A stretch of DNA of 64,000 bases from CAZXWN01 sp964644695 [NCBI: uncultured bacterium] (lineage in GTDB: Bacteria; UBP4; UBA4092). Made by a program: the position numbers and the translations under genes. The notes under the pieces were generated by a model. That model worked only from the letters and a program-made list of their open reading frames with translations. It did not search any database and was not told the DNA's origin. Within the stretch, counting starts at the first letter, position 1; the number at the start of each line of letters is the position of its first letter. This document shows positions 44,361 through 53,077 of this stretch, piece after piece. The stretch covers positions 231,241 through 295,240 of the forward strand of contig CAZXWN010000002.1 of NCBI GenBank assembly GCA_964644695.1, in the 5' to 3' direction.

Positions 44361-44559
44361 CCGGGGGAAAGACTTCCTGGTTCCCAGCCTGCCGTGCTGG
44401 AGTGAATGATGATAGCAAGGTCCCGTGCGACAGATGCCTTCGAAATTTGTCAGGTCCGGAAGGAAGCAGCAATAAGGAGATACATCTGGGTGCCGCGGGT
44501 TTCCGGGTTATTAAAGTTCCTTCTCACGGTGGGTTGGGTACCAGGAGGTCCCCATCCGG
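44361..44559 (+). ncRNA. ffs: Signal recognition particle RNA, long form with Alu domain
   Basis: The SRP signature GTCAGGTCCGGAAGGAAGCA (44449-44468) sits in the apical hairpin bounded by AGATG/CATCT. The 5' part contains a CCTGCCGTGCTGG Alu-type segment as in Gram-positive and Thermotoga-type SRP RNAs. The ends pair: CCGGGGGA and ACTTCCTGG near the 5' end with CCAGGAGGT and TCCCC-AT-CCGG at the 3' end. The roughly 200-nt length excludes the 4.5S short form. The neighbours dnaX, ebfC and recR are the usual ones. Exact ends are approximate. Confidence 0.9.
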
Positions 44560-44607
44560 AACATCAGGGTCAAAAATGGCCGTCTTATCCATAGTTTCGA
44601 GGTGGAG

Positions 44608-46404
44608 ATGAGTTATCAAGTCATAGCTCGCCGATATCGTCCGCAGACCTTCAAAGAAGTCATTGGACAGGATCATGTGAGCGAATCGCTGGCCAAGTCT
44701 ATTGTTCAGAACCGCGTGGCGCATGCCTATTTATTTTGTGGTCCACGGGGTTGTGGTAAGACGACGACTGCCCGTATTCTGGCAAAGGCTCTGAATTGCC
44801 TCAAAGGACCTACCCCTACGCCCTGTAATGAATGTGACAACTGTCGCAGTATTACAGATGGTTCCAATGTCGATGTGATTGAAATCGATGCTGCCTCCAA
44901 CAACGGCGTAGATGATGTCCGTCAATTACGGGAATATGTCCAGCTGGCCCCCAGTGGAATGAGCAAGTACCGGGTTTATGTCATTGACGAAGTTCACATG
45001 CTCTCCACATCCGCCTTCAATGCGTTATTAAAAACCATCGAAGAACCGCCGTCTCATGCTATTTTCATCCTGGCGACAACAGAGAAACATAAAGTCCCCG
45101 TCACCATCGTTTCCCGGTGTCAGCAATATGATTTCAAGATGATGACCCTGAAAGATTTGGTGAATCAGTTAGCTTTTATTGCGGACCATGAGGAAGGATT
45201 GAAGATTGTTCCTGAAGAACGGGATGCCATCATGGGAATGTTGGCGAAAGCGGGCCGTGGTTCCATGCGGGATGCTGAATCTTTGTTGGAACAATTGATT
45301 GCCTTTAGTGGTGGTGAATTGACTCTGGAGAAAACAAAATCTCTATTAGGGTCTCTTCCCAGTGAAATCGTTTCTTTGTATGTGGATGCCATACTTGTGG
45401 AGGATAATCGAGAAGCGATCATCAAGATGTCCTCCCTGTTAGATCAGGGCATTGAATATGAACAGGTCTGTAAAGAATTATTAGAATATTACCGGTCATT
45501 GGCACTTCTGCGAGTGTTGGGTCCGGAAAATCATGGATTAGATTTAACGGTGGATGAAGTCCAAAGACGGATGCCCCAGTCACAGGTGTTGGAAAATGCC
45601 CAGCTGATCCAGTTGATGAAATTATGTACTCATGCCATTGAACAGTTACGGAAAACGGTTCCCGGTAAAGTGGTTCTGGATTTATTGACTCTTGATTCTA
45701 TTCAGGTGAAGCAGACAATGTCTTTACCTGAAATCGTGGATCAAATCCGGGCAATTCAAAAGGGACTGACTCCAACAACCCGGGCCCAGGTGGCATATGT
45801 TCCTCCGGCGTCTTATACAACCACTCCCCGGAAAAACTATTCAAGTCAATCGTTGAATCTGGAATTACCGTCTGTTAAATTACCGTCAATGTTGGATTCC
45901 ACAGATGAGGTTTCCTCATCAGAAAATAATGAACCGGATGTTGTAGTGACTGCCGGGTCCAATCCAGTATTGGACCAGGTGATTGAAATCGTCCAAAATG
46001 AAAATCCTGCCGTAGGTGCCGCATTACGGAGGGTTACGGTATTAAATGAATCTTCAGACCAGATGGTATTAGGGATTGATTCGTCTCTCGAATTTCAAAT
46101 TTCCAGTCTGGAACGGCCTGAAATTAAACACCTGCTTGATGTTACACTGGCTAAAATCAAAGGTGCTCCATGCCGGTTTACTTTGGAAAAAGTAGCTGGG
46201 CTGGAGGCTCGACTGGGTAAGAAAAAGCCGGCTAAAGCTCAGGTACGAAAAAATGAGTTTATTAAAAACAGTGGTATTGAAATGGAATTAAAAAAGGATC
46301 CGATGGTCCTTAAAGTGATTGAACTTTTTGGAGCGGCCCACTTCGACTATACAGCGCTGGTGGTGCCTGCCGAAACGGAAAACTCCCAGGAGGAAAAAGA
46401 ATGA
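44608..46404 (+). CDS. dnaX: DNA polymerase III subunits gamma/tau
   Basis: The protein is about 598 residues. The AAA+ clamp loader core has RRYRPQTFKEVIGQDHV at the start, Walker A GPRGCGKTTTA near 45, a four-cysteine zinc site (CLKGPTPTPCNECDNC, near 63-78), and VYVIDEVHMLS near 122. The following region is lower-complexity with a final domain around 455-560 like tau domain V. I use the ATG at 44608; a GTG at 44602 is alternative. No slippery A-rich frameshift heptamer is apparent to me, so tau only may be made. It overlaps ebfC by four nt. Confidence 0.95.
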   Translation: MSYQVIARRYRPQTFKEVIGQDHVSESLAKSIVQNRVAHAYLFCGPRGCGKTTTARILAKALNCLKGPTPTPCNECDNCRSITDGSNVDVIEIDAASNNGVDDVRQLREYVQLAPSGMSKYRVYVIDEVHMLSTSAFNALLKTIEEPPSHAIFILATTEKHKVPVTIVSRCQQYDFKMMTLKDLVNQLAFIADHEEGLKIVPEERDAIMGMLAKAGRGSMRDAESLLEQLIAFSGGELTLEKTKSLLGSLPSEIVSLYVDAILVEDNREAIIKMSSLLDQGIEYEQVCKELLEYYRSLALLRVLGPENHGLDLTVDEVQRRMPQSQVLENAQLIQLMKLCTHAIEQLRKTVPGKVVLDLLTLDSIQVKQTMSLPEIVDQIRAIQKGLTPTTRAQVAYVPPASYTTTPRKNYSSQSLNLELPSVKLPSMLDSTDEVSSSENNEPDVVVTAGSNPVLDQVIEIVQNENPAVGAALRRVTVLNESSDQMVLGIDSSLEFQISSLERPEIKHLLDVTLAKIKGAPCRFTLEKVAGLEARLGKKKPAKAQVRKNEFIKNSGIEMELKKDPMVLKVIELFGAAHFDYTALVVPAETENSQEEKE

Positions 46405-46718
46405 ATCTGCATAAATTAATGAAACAGGCGCAGCAAATGCAAAACAAGATTGCCAGCGTTCAGGAAGAAGTGGCAAAGAAAACTGTGGAAGGTGCTGCAG
46501 GCGGCGGTACGGTCAAATGTGTCGCCAGCGGTGATGGAAAACTGGTTTCCATCGAAATCTCCCCGGAAGTCATTTCTGCGGATGACCGCGATATGCTGCA
46601 GGACCTCGTTTTAGCGGCAGTGAACAATGCTCTGGAAAATGCCAAAGCCATGTCTCAGGAAGAGATGAAGAAAGTGGCCGGCGGCATGAACATCCCGGGC
46701 ATGGACGGCCTGTTTTAA
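46401..46718 (+). CDS. ebfC: YbaB/EbfC nucleoid-associated protein
   Basis: The 105 residues match the family: LMKQAQQMQNKIASVQEEVAKKTVEG, GGGTVKCVASGDGKLVSIEI, and a C-terminal helix with AVNNALENAKAMSQEEMKKV. It binds DNA as a dimer. Its start overlaps the dnaX stop (ATGA). It lies between dnaX and recR, the universal order. Confidence 0.96.
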   Translation: MNLHKLMKQAQQMQNKIASVQEEVAKKTVEGAAGGGTVKCVASGDGKLVSIEISPEVISADDRDMLQDLVLAAVNNALENAKAMSQEEMKKVAGGMNIPGMDGLF

Positions 46719-46734
46719 TTTATCCTGAATTATT

Positions 46735-47334
46735 GTGTTATACACTCCTGTCATAGAGCGTCTGGTTAATGAACTTCGACAACTGCCTGGAATCGGTCCG
46801 AAATCAGCGCAGCGGTTAACCTATTATTTGCTCAAGCAGGATTCAACCCGGGTACAGGCATTGGCGGATTCCATTCAGGGAATCATCGGGAAAATTAAGT
46901 ATTGTGAGATATGCTGCAATATCACCGAAGATGACCAGTGTTCCATCTGTCGGGATGCCTCTCGGAATCAGTCCACTATTTTAGTTGTTGAACAGCCCTT
47001 TGATATCCTGGCCTTTGAACGGACGGGAGTATTCAAAGGGCTGTATCATTGTCTTCTGGGTTCACTCTCTCCCATGGATGGGATCACACCGGATCAGTTA
47101 CGAATCCAGCCCTTAATCAAAAGAGTGGAGTCAGGGACGATCACGGAAGTCATTATTGGGACAAATCCCACCTCTGAAGGGGAAGCTACCGGAGTGTATC
47201 TTCTCAATCGCCTCAAACCTTATGGTATTACAATCTCCCGGATTGGTGTCGGTATCCCTATGGGGGGAGATTTGGAATATACCGATCAGCAAACTCTTTC
47301 CCGCGCCTTCGAAGGCCGCCATATCCTTCGCTAA
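46735..47334 (+). CDS. recR: Recombination protein RecR
   Basis: This 199-residue protein has a helix-hairpin-helix (LRQLPGIGPKSAQRLTYYLL), a four-Cys zinc finger (CEIC and CSIC, near 57-73), and a Toprim domain (VVEQPFDILAFE near 84). It works with RecF/RecO in gap repair. The start is a GTG 17 nt after ebfC without a strong SD, so translation is probably coupled to ebfC. It ends the operon. Confidence 0.96.
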   Translation: MLYTPVIERLVNELRQLPGIGPKSAQRLTYYLLKQDSTRVQALADSIQGIIGKIKYCEICCNITEDDQCSICRDASRNQSTILVVEQPFDILAFERTGVFKGLYHCLLGSLSPMDGITPDQLRIQPLIKRVESGTITEVIIGTNPTSEGEATGVYLLNRLKPYGITISRIGVGIPMGGDLEYTDQQTLSRAFEGRHILR

Positions 47335-47544
47335 TTTCTGCGATGGGATTAATGAATCCCTCTCTTTATAAAACAACCCATGAAAAGGGGTTTATTAGTA
47401 ATTATTTATTTTAATGATAGGATGTGTCTGCACTAAGCTATATTTTGAAACACCTAAATCATCTAAAATGCTATACAATACAGCAAAAGACAACGGGGAT
47501 CTAAATTCTCTCCCCATCTAACATGATTTTAATAGGAAATATTT

Positions 47545-50361
47545 ATGAGTATACCTCACGAATTAATTGATTTAGTCGATCGCTTTGATCGGAATAAAGA
47601 AGATTATAAGTCCAGTGGATATAATGAGACTCAAATTCGCCGTGAATTTATTGATCCATTATTTATTTTAATGGGTTGGGATGTTAATAATAAAAATGGA
47701 TATGGGGAAGCTTATAAAGATGTTATTCATGAGGACTCAATAAAAATTGGTGGAGAAGTGAAGGCTCCAGACTATTGTTTCCGTATTGGGGGGACACGTA
47801 AATTCTTCTTAGAAGCCAAGAAACCATTTGTCAATATAAAGCAGGATATTGGTCCTGCATTCCAATTACGTAGATATGGTTGGTCAGCGAAACTGCCAGT
47901 TAGTATATTGACCGATTTTGAAGAATTTGCAGTCTATGATTGCAGGATAAAGCCACAGAAAAACGATAAATCATCCGTTGCAAGGATCATGTATTTTACC
48001 TATGACCAATATGTTAATAACTGGGAAGAGTTGAATGGTATCTTTTCTAAAGATGCGGTATTAAAAGGGTCTTTTGATAGATTTGTGGAATCCAAGAAAC
48101 AGAAAAAAGGAACAATGGGCGTAGATGATGAGTTTTTATTAGAAATTGAGTCATGGCGAGATGTTCTTGCAAGGAATTTGGCAGTCAGAAATCCAAATCT
48201 TACTACCAGAGACTTGAACTTTGCTGTTCATCGTATCATTGATCGATTTATCTTTTTAAGGATTTGTGAGGACCGAGGAATTGAGAATTATGGTCGCCTT
48301 AGAGGGCTCTTAAATGGAGATAGGGTTTATCCACGGTTATGCCAATTTTTCACAGAAGCCGATGACCGGTATAATTCAGGTCTTTTTCACTTCAATACAG
48401 AAAGAGGTAGGGATGAAGTACCTGATAATCTAACCTTGACACTAAATATAGATGACAAGATATTTAAAGACATTATTCGGAGTACTTATTATCCGGATAG
48501 TCCTTATGAATTTTCTGTATTACCTGCAGATATCCTTGGACAAATTTATGAACAGTTTTTAGGAAAGGTTATCCGATTAACTGAAGGACATCAGGCAAAA
48601 GTCGAAGAAAAACCAGATGTTCGAAAAGCTGGGGGTGTTTATTACACTCCGACATTTATTGTGGATTATATTGTAAAAAATACTTTGGGTGAATTGGTTA
48701 AAGATAAAACTCCTCAGCAAGTATCTAAATTGAAAATATTAGACCCAGCTTGCGGGTCTGGATCTTTCCTCATTGGAGCCTACCAGTTTTTATTAGATTG
48801 GCATAGGGATTGGTATTTCCAGAACAATCCTGAAAAACATCAAAAGGAAATATATAAGGTCGGATTAAATGACTGGAGATTAACTACCAAGGAAAGAAAA
48901 AGAATACTTCTGAATAATATCTTTGGTGTAGATATAGATTCACAAGCTGTCGAAGTAACTAAGCTGTCGCTTCTTCTGAAGGTCCTTGAAGGAGAAAATG
49001 AACAATCAATCAATAAACAGCTCGAATTATTTCATGAACGGGCACTTCCTGATCTCGGGAATAATATTAAATGTGGAAATTCATTGATTGGGCCCGACTT
49101 CTATGACCAGCAAGAGTTTTTATTTTTGTCTGAAGAAGAAAAATATAGGATAAATGTGTTTGATTGGAATAAAGAGTTTGAGAATATTATGAGTAATGGG
49201 GGATTTGATGCGATTATTGGAAATCCACCATATATACCAATTGAAACTATGTTTGATTATGAAAGAAACTATTACCAGCATTTAGTGAATTCTTTGGAAA
49301 GAAAGTATGATTCTTCGGTGATTTTTATTGCAGTTTTGGCTCAAAAAGTCGCTAAGAATGGTTTTCTTGGATTTATATCTTCGCTAACATGGTGGACTGG
49401 TGAAAACTATTCCTTGCTAAGGAAATTCTTACTTGAAAAAATTGGTTTTTTGAAGTTTATAGATTTACCATTTAATGTGTTTAAAAATGCATATGTTGAC
49501 ACAGGGATATATATATTAACGAAGAAGTCGGTTAAAGAGTATTCGATATATAGATTTAAGAAGAAAGATAAAATTGACAATTTAGACAATATAAGGTTTG
49601 TGTCTATTCCAATCGATTCTATTTCCGCTCCAGATTATAAAATCGTTTTAAACTCTTTGGCTAAACAAATCATAACTCGTTGTGCTAGTGATAATAAGTT
49701 CGTACCTCTTGGTCGCATATCTATCTCTACACAAGGATTAACCGGAAGTAAGTATAAAAAGTATGATGTAAAAAATGGGGACGAATATTTTGAATATCTA
49801 GAAAAAGGTCAGGTTTATCGCTATTGCCAAGAAATTAAAACAATAAAATATGTAAATATGGAAACACATAAATCACTTATAAAGTATTATCTTGGTGTAC
49901 CGAAAATATTAATACGCAGACTTGTCAATAGACAAGACCGAATAATGGCTACATATACTACTGATACAATGGTATTCACAAAAGATATAAATCCTTTCTT
50001 AATAACTGACAAAAGACATGATACCAAGTGTATTTTAGGTATCCTGAATAGTAAACTGATATCCTATTTGTATGTAAATTCATCATCCATTGCTACTAAA
50101 GACGATTTTAGACAGACGACTTTAGCTGAACTTAGAAACATTCCTATCCCCCAGAATAGTGATGATAAAAGATGCGATTCAATAGTCCAGTTGGTAGATA
50201 ATATGCTAGAGCTAAACAATAAGCTTCATCGGTTTACCACTCCCCATGAATTAAATACAATTAAAAGGCTTATGAAAATTACTGATGAGCAAATAGATAT
50301 GCTTGTTTATGAGTTGTATGGGCTTACTGAGGAAGAAATCAATATTGTTGAAAACCAGTAA
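47545..50361 (+). CDS. Fused type IIG-like restriction-modification enzyme
   Basis: This 938-residue protein has an N-terminal PD-(D/E)XK-like nuclease (HsdR-N-type) domain around 20-150 with D76 and E90-x-K92 (motif LEAKKP), a helical spacer, an N6-adenine methyltransferase domain with motif I DPACGSGSFL (D400) and motif IV NPPY (N560), and a C-terminal target-recognition region (after about 690). The single polypeptide layout fits type IIG (Eco57I-like) enzymes; BREX PglX is less likely because of the nuclease domain. The gene is visibly more AT-rich than its neighbours, and no partner genes lie nearby, so it looks horizontally acquired. The upstream 210-nt gap holds no clear terminator or promoter that I could support. 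Confidence 0.87.
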   Translation: MSIPHELIDLVDRFDRNKEDYKSSGYNETQIRREFIDPLFILMGWDVNNKNGYGEAYKDVIHEDSIKIGGEVKAPDYCFRIGGTRKFFLEAKKPFVNIKQDIGPAFQLRRYGWSAKLPVSILTDFEEFAVYDCRIKPQKNDKSSVARIMYFTYDQYVNNWEELNGIFSKDAVLKGSFDRFVESKKQKKGTMGVDDEFLLEIESWRDVLARNLAVRNPNLTTRDLNFAVHRIIDRFIFLRICEDRGIENYGRLRGLLNGDRVYPRLCQFFTEADDRYNSGLFHFNTERGRDEVPDNLTLTLNIDDKIFKDIIRSTYYPDSPYEFSVLPADILGQIYEQFLGKVIRLTEGHQAKVEEKPDVRKAGGVYYTPTFIVDYIVKNTLGELVKDKTPQQVSKLKILDPACGSGSFLIGAYQFLLDWHRDWYFQNNPEKHQKEIYKVGLNDWRLTTKERKRILLNNIFGVDIDSQAVEVTKLSLLLKVLEGENEQSINKQLELFHERALPDLGNNIKCGNSLIGPDFYDQQEFLFLSEEEKYRINVFDWNKEFENIMSNGGFDAIIGNPPYIPIETMFDYERNYYQHLVNSLERKYDSSVIFIAVLAQKVAKNGFLGFISSLTWWTGENYSLLRKFLLEKIGFLKFIDLPFNVFKNAYVDTGIYILTKKSVKEYSIYRFKKKDKIDNLDNIRFVSIPIDSISAPDYKIVLNSLAKQIITRCASDNKFVPLGRISISTQGLTGSKYKKYDVKNGDEYFEYLEKGQVYRYCQEIKTIKYVNMETHKSLIKYYLGVPKILIRRLVNRQDRIMATYTTDTMVFTKDINPFLITDKRHDTKCILGILNSKLISYLYVNSSSIATKDDFRQTTLAELRNIPIPQNSDDKRCDSIVQLVDNMLELNNKLHRFTTPHELNTIKRLMKITDEQIDMLVYELYGLTEEEINIVENQ

Positions 50362-50539
50362 TATATGAATTATCAAATTTGATTTGACGGTTTTAAATCT
50401 ATGATATTGCAATCCATGATGCTTTTCTTGGACAGATTAATATAAACTCTCACAGGTCAATTCAGGTATGTTAATATGAGCAGAATCGGTGAGGTCATCG
50501 GTTGATAAGAAATTCCCCGGATAATAGGGTATAAAAACT

Positions 50540-52498
50540 ATGAAAAAGACAGTTAAACTTCTGAATTACACCATCTTATTAAGTGTTTTGACATTGACGT
50601 GGTCCTATGGAGATATGGTTACCCTGGTCTCGGGTAATGAGATATTTGGACAGGTGATTTCTGAGGGAGTTGTTGTGAAACTTCGGACACCAACAGGTTC
50701 AATGGATATTCCTAAAAACCGGATCGCCAAAATTGTCCGGGAAAAACCTGATGTAACCTATGCCAAATTTGGGAAGAACCTTTTTGACCGTAAGAATTAT
50801 GTTTTAGCGTTGGATTACTATAAATTAGCTCTTGAACAGGCACCTGGGAATGAGCAATACCAATCCATGGTTGCCCTGTGCGAGAAAAGTCTTGCTGATA
50901 CCAAGACGGCAGAAGTTGAAGGATATATGGCCACCGCTCAGCGCTATATTGAGCAGAACCGTTTAATGGATGCATTGGATACTTATGACTCCGTAACTGC
51001 CATGGGGTTAGGGGAAGCGTGGGACACCCGCGCCAAACAGGGCATGTCAAAAGTTTATTTATTACAAACACAGGGATTTCTGGAACCCGCTGATCGCGAA
51101 GCCCTGGTCGAGAAAGCGCTTAATGCAGACCCTACAAACCCTGAAGCTCATTACGAAAAAGGAATGGTCTTATTACAGAAGAAACAGCGGACGGATGCCC
51201 TTGAATCTTTTGAGCTGTCTGTCAATCTCGACCCGAATTTTGCCAAGGGTTTTAAAATGCTTGGGACTCTATATTTTGAGGATAAGAATTATCTAAAGGC
51301 CTCAGAAAATCTTGAGAAACTGAAAGCACTTTCTAAGGATTTATTCTCCAGCATGAAAGTGGCTTTGGTGACTTGTTATACAGAACTGGGGACTAAATCC
51401 TTCCAGGCTCAGAATTATGATGAAGCAAATCTCTGGCTTGAAAAAGCTATTGAGCTGGATCCTAACCAGAACTGGCCTGTGTTATGGCAGACCAAATATC
51501 AACTTCGAAAAGCGGAAACCAGTCCTGATAATGCGGAAGACCAATTCAGCCTGGGGTTGTGGTGTTTGGATAAGAAGATGGACCAGGAAGCTCTGGAACA
51601 TTTTAAAACTGCATATGCCGTTCAACCGGGGATGTATAAAGCTCGCCAGAAAATCCGTGAAATCACAGACAAATTTGCTTCAAGCCTTTATCAAAGTGCC
51701 GTTGCAAATTTGAACAGTCGAAATTATCAAGGTGCCATTACCGGATTCCAGCAATTAGCTCAGCAGTATCCGGACAGTTCTTATACACCGGATGCAAAAC
51801 GGCTGGTGACTGCCACTCGGGAACAATGGGCGGAAATCATCTTCCGGGATTCCAAAGCTGCCTATGATGCAAAATATTATGATCGTGCATTGATAGGTTT
51901 CAAGAGAATCGTTGATGAGTTCTCTGATACAAACCGGTTTGTGGATGCCCAACGATTCCTCTCCCGTACTCGGACTTTAGTAAAAGAAACCGATACAGAA
52001 GTGGGTGAGCGCCAGCAACAAATGACTAATATTGATGAGATGATAGCCTCTTCCTATGGCAATGACAGTATTGCCTGGACCCAGATTAAAGGCTTATCCA
52101 ATCTCACTAATCAGGCCTTGGAACGGGCACTGATGAACAGGACCCCACTGGAAAAGAGATTAATGAGAGACAATCTCGATAAAGTGATTTACCTGTTTTA
52201 TGATACCGACAGAGGCATTGATCGGTTGCGGCCCATTGCTATCCGGAATCGGCTTCCCGTAGGAGACCGTTCTAAAGTCCGGAATGATTCTGACTACCAG
52301 AAAATTCTTAAGTTGACGCTGATGATTCTCTTATCAACCGGTGAGGATTACCAGAATGCCTGGTTGGAATTGGCCCCATATTTTGGAACAAGCCGCAGTG
52401 AAGTAGAAGATAATCGGAGCCGATTTGGTGAAGAAACCCGTCGACTTCTGGATGATAACGCCGGAGAAGTTTATCAATTATTAAATTTACGCCGTTAG
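50540..52498 (+). CDS. Exported TPR-repeat protein with N-terminal SH3/Sm-like segment
   Basis: The 652 residues start with a signal peptide-like hydrophobic region (LLNYTILLSVLTLTWSYG), then a short beta segment (DMVTLVSGNEIFGQVISEG, ending PKNRIAKIV) like small barrels in many exported proteins. At least six TPR units follow (for example KNLFDRKNYVLALDYYKLAL, MVLLQKKQRTDALESFELSV, NYDEANLWLEKAIELDPNQ), running to about 480. The C-terminus is helical and charged. There is no enzymatic motif. It is probably periplasmic or envelope-associated and scaffold-like. A 178-nt gap precedes it. Which complex it serves is unknown. Confidence 0.82.
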   Translation: MKKTVKLLNYTILLSVLTLTWSYGDMVTLVSGNEIFGQVISEGVVVKLRTPTGSMDIPKNRIAKIVREKPDVTYAKFGKNLFDRKNYVLALDYYKLALEQAPGNEQYQSMVALCEKSLADTKTAEVEGYMATAQRYIEQNRLMDALDTYDSVTAMGLGEAWDTRAKQGMSKVYLLQTQGFLEPADREALVEKALNADPTNPEAHYEKGMVLLQKKQRTDALESFELSVNLDPNFAKGFKMLGTLYFEDKNYLKASENLEKLKALSKDLFSSMKVALVTCYTELGTKSFQAQNYDEANLWLEKAIELDPNQNWPVLWQTKYQLRKAETSPDNAEDQFSLGLWCLDKKMDQEALEHFKTAYAVQPGMYKARQKIREITDKFASSLYQSAVANLNSRNYQGAITGFQQLAQQYPDSSYTPDAKRLVTATREQWAEIIFRDSKAAYDAKYYDRALIGFKRIVDEFSDTNRFVDAQRFLSRTRTLVKETDTEVGERQQQMTNIDEMIASSYGNDSIAWTQIKGLSNLTNQALERALMNRTPLEKRLMRDNLDKVIYLFYDTDRGIDRLRPIAIRNRLPVGDRSKVRNDSDYQKILKLTLMILLSTGEDYQNAWLELAPYFGTSRSEVEDNRSRFGEETRRLLDDNAGEVYQLLNLRR

Positions 52499-52565
52499 TT
52501 TGATTCTGTGATACAATCCTGTCCAATAAGATATCTATCTTCGAAATCAGAAAAAGGTTGCGTTG

Positions 52566-53000
52566 ATGGAAACAACTGACACGACAAGATTCGTAAACTT
52601 GAATACGTATGCTGAAAGTCGCCCTGTTGAGGGTGATATAGTGATGGTATTGGATGGTCGTCATGAACAGCGTGGTATTAAACTCATCTCCTCTTACAGC
52701 CGTGCCATTCCCCGGTATTCAATTCATGAATTAATTGCCACCGATGAACGGGATAAAAAACCGGGTGATACCCTGGACCGTATTTCGTATTTAGCTTTTT
52801 TTGAAGTAGTTGCTGGAGGATGTTTACTGGTGGGGCAAACTGTCAACATCGGGGGGCTCCCTGTGGGACATATTATTGGTTTTGATGAAACCCATGAACC
52901 GAATCATCTGAATATCATTATTTCAGTGTCAGAAAGAAAGACCGGACGAGAATTAGATCTCCATCCAGGATTTGGCGTCCGTTTTGAACTGCAGCGATAA
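52566..53000 (+). CDS. Small unknown protein heading the B12/PLP cassette
   Basis: This 144-residue, mostly beta-rich protein (SRPVEGDIVMVLDGRHEQRG, ISYLAFFEVVAGGCLLVGQT, GGLPVGHIIGFDETHEPNH) has no signal or membrane segment. I recognise no catalytic motif. Similar small proteins of unknown function appear in my memory beside amino-acid catabolic genes, but I cannot name the family with confidence. It lies 77 nt before the PLP enzyme gene, on the same strand, with AAAGG 8 nt before the ATG. It might be a ligand-binding accessory subunit of the cassette. Confidence 0.65.
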   Translation: METTDTTRFVNLNTYAESRPVEGDIVMVLDGRHEQRGIKLISSYSRAIPRYSIHELIATDERDKKPGDTLDRISYLAFFEVVAGGCLLVGQTVNIGGLPVGHIIGFDETHEPNHLNIIISVSERKTGRELDLHPGFGVRFELQR

Positions 53001-53077
53001 CCCTCAATAATTATTGGGGATAACGGGCCCCAGGATTACCTGTCCCGTAAATCGTGATAGAAGAAAGGGTTGTATTT

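Noticed and set aside
44361-44559. Short 4.5S RNA
   Set aside because: The pairing of the outer ends and the Alu-type segment extend well beyond the 110-nt short form.
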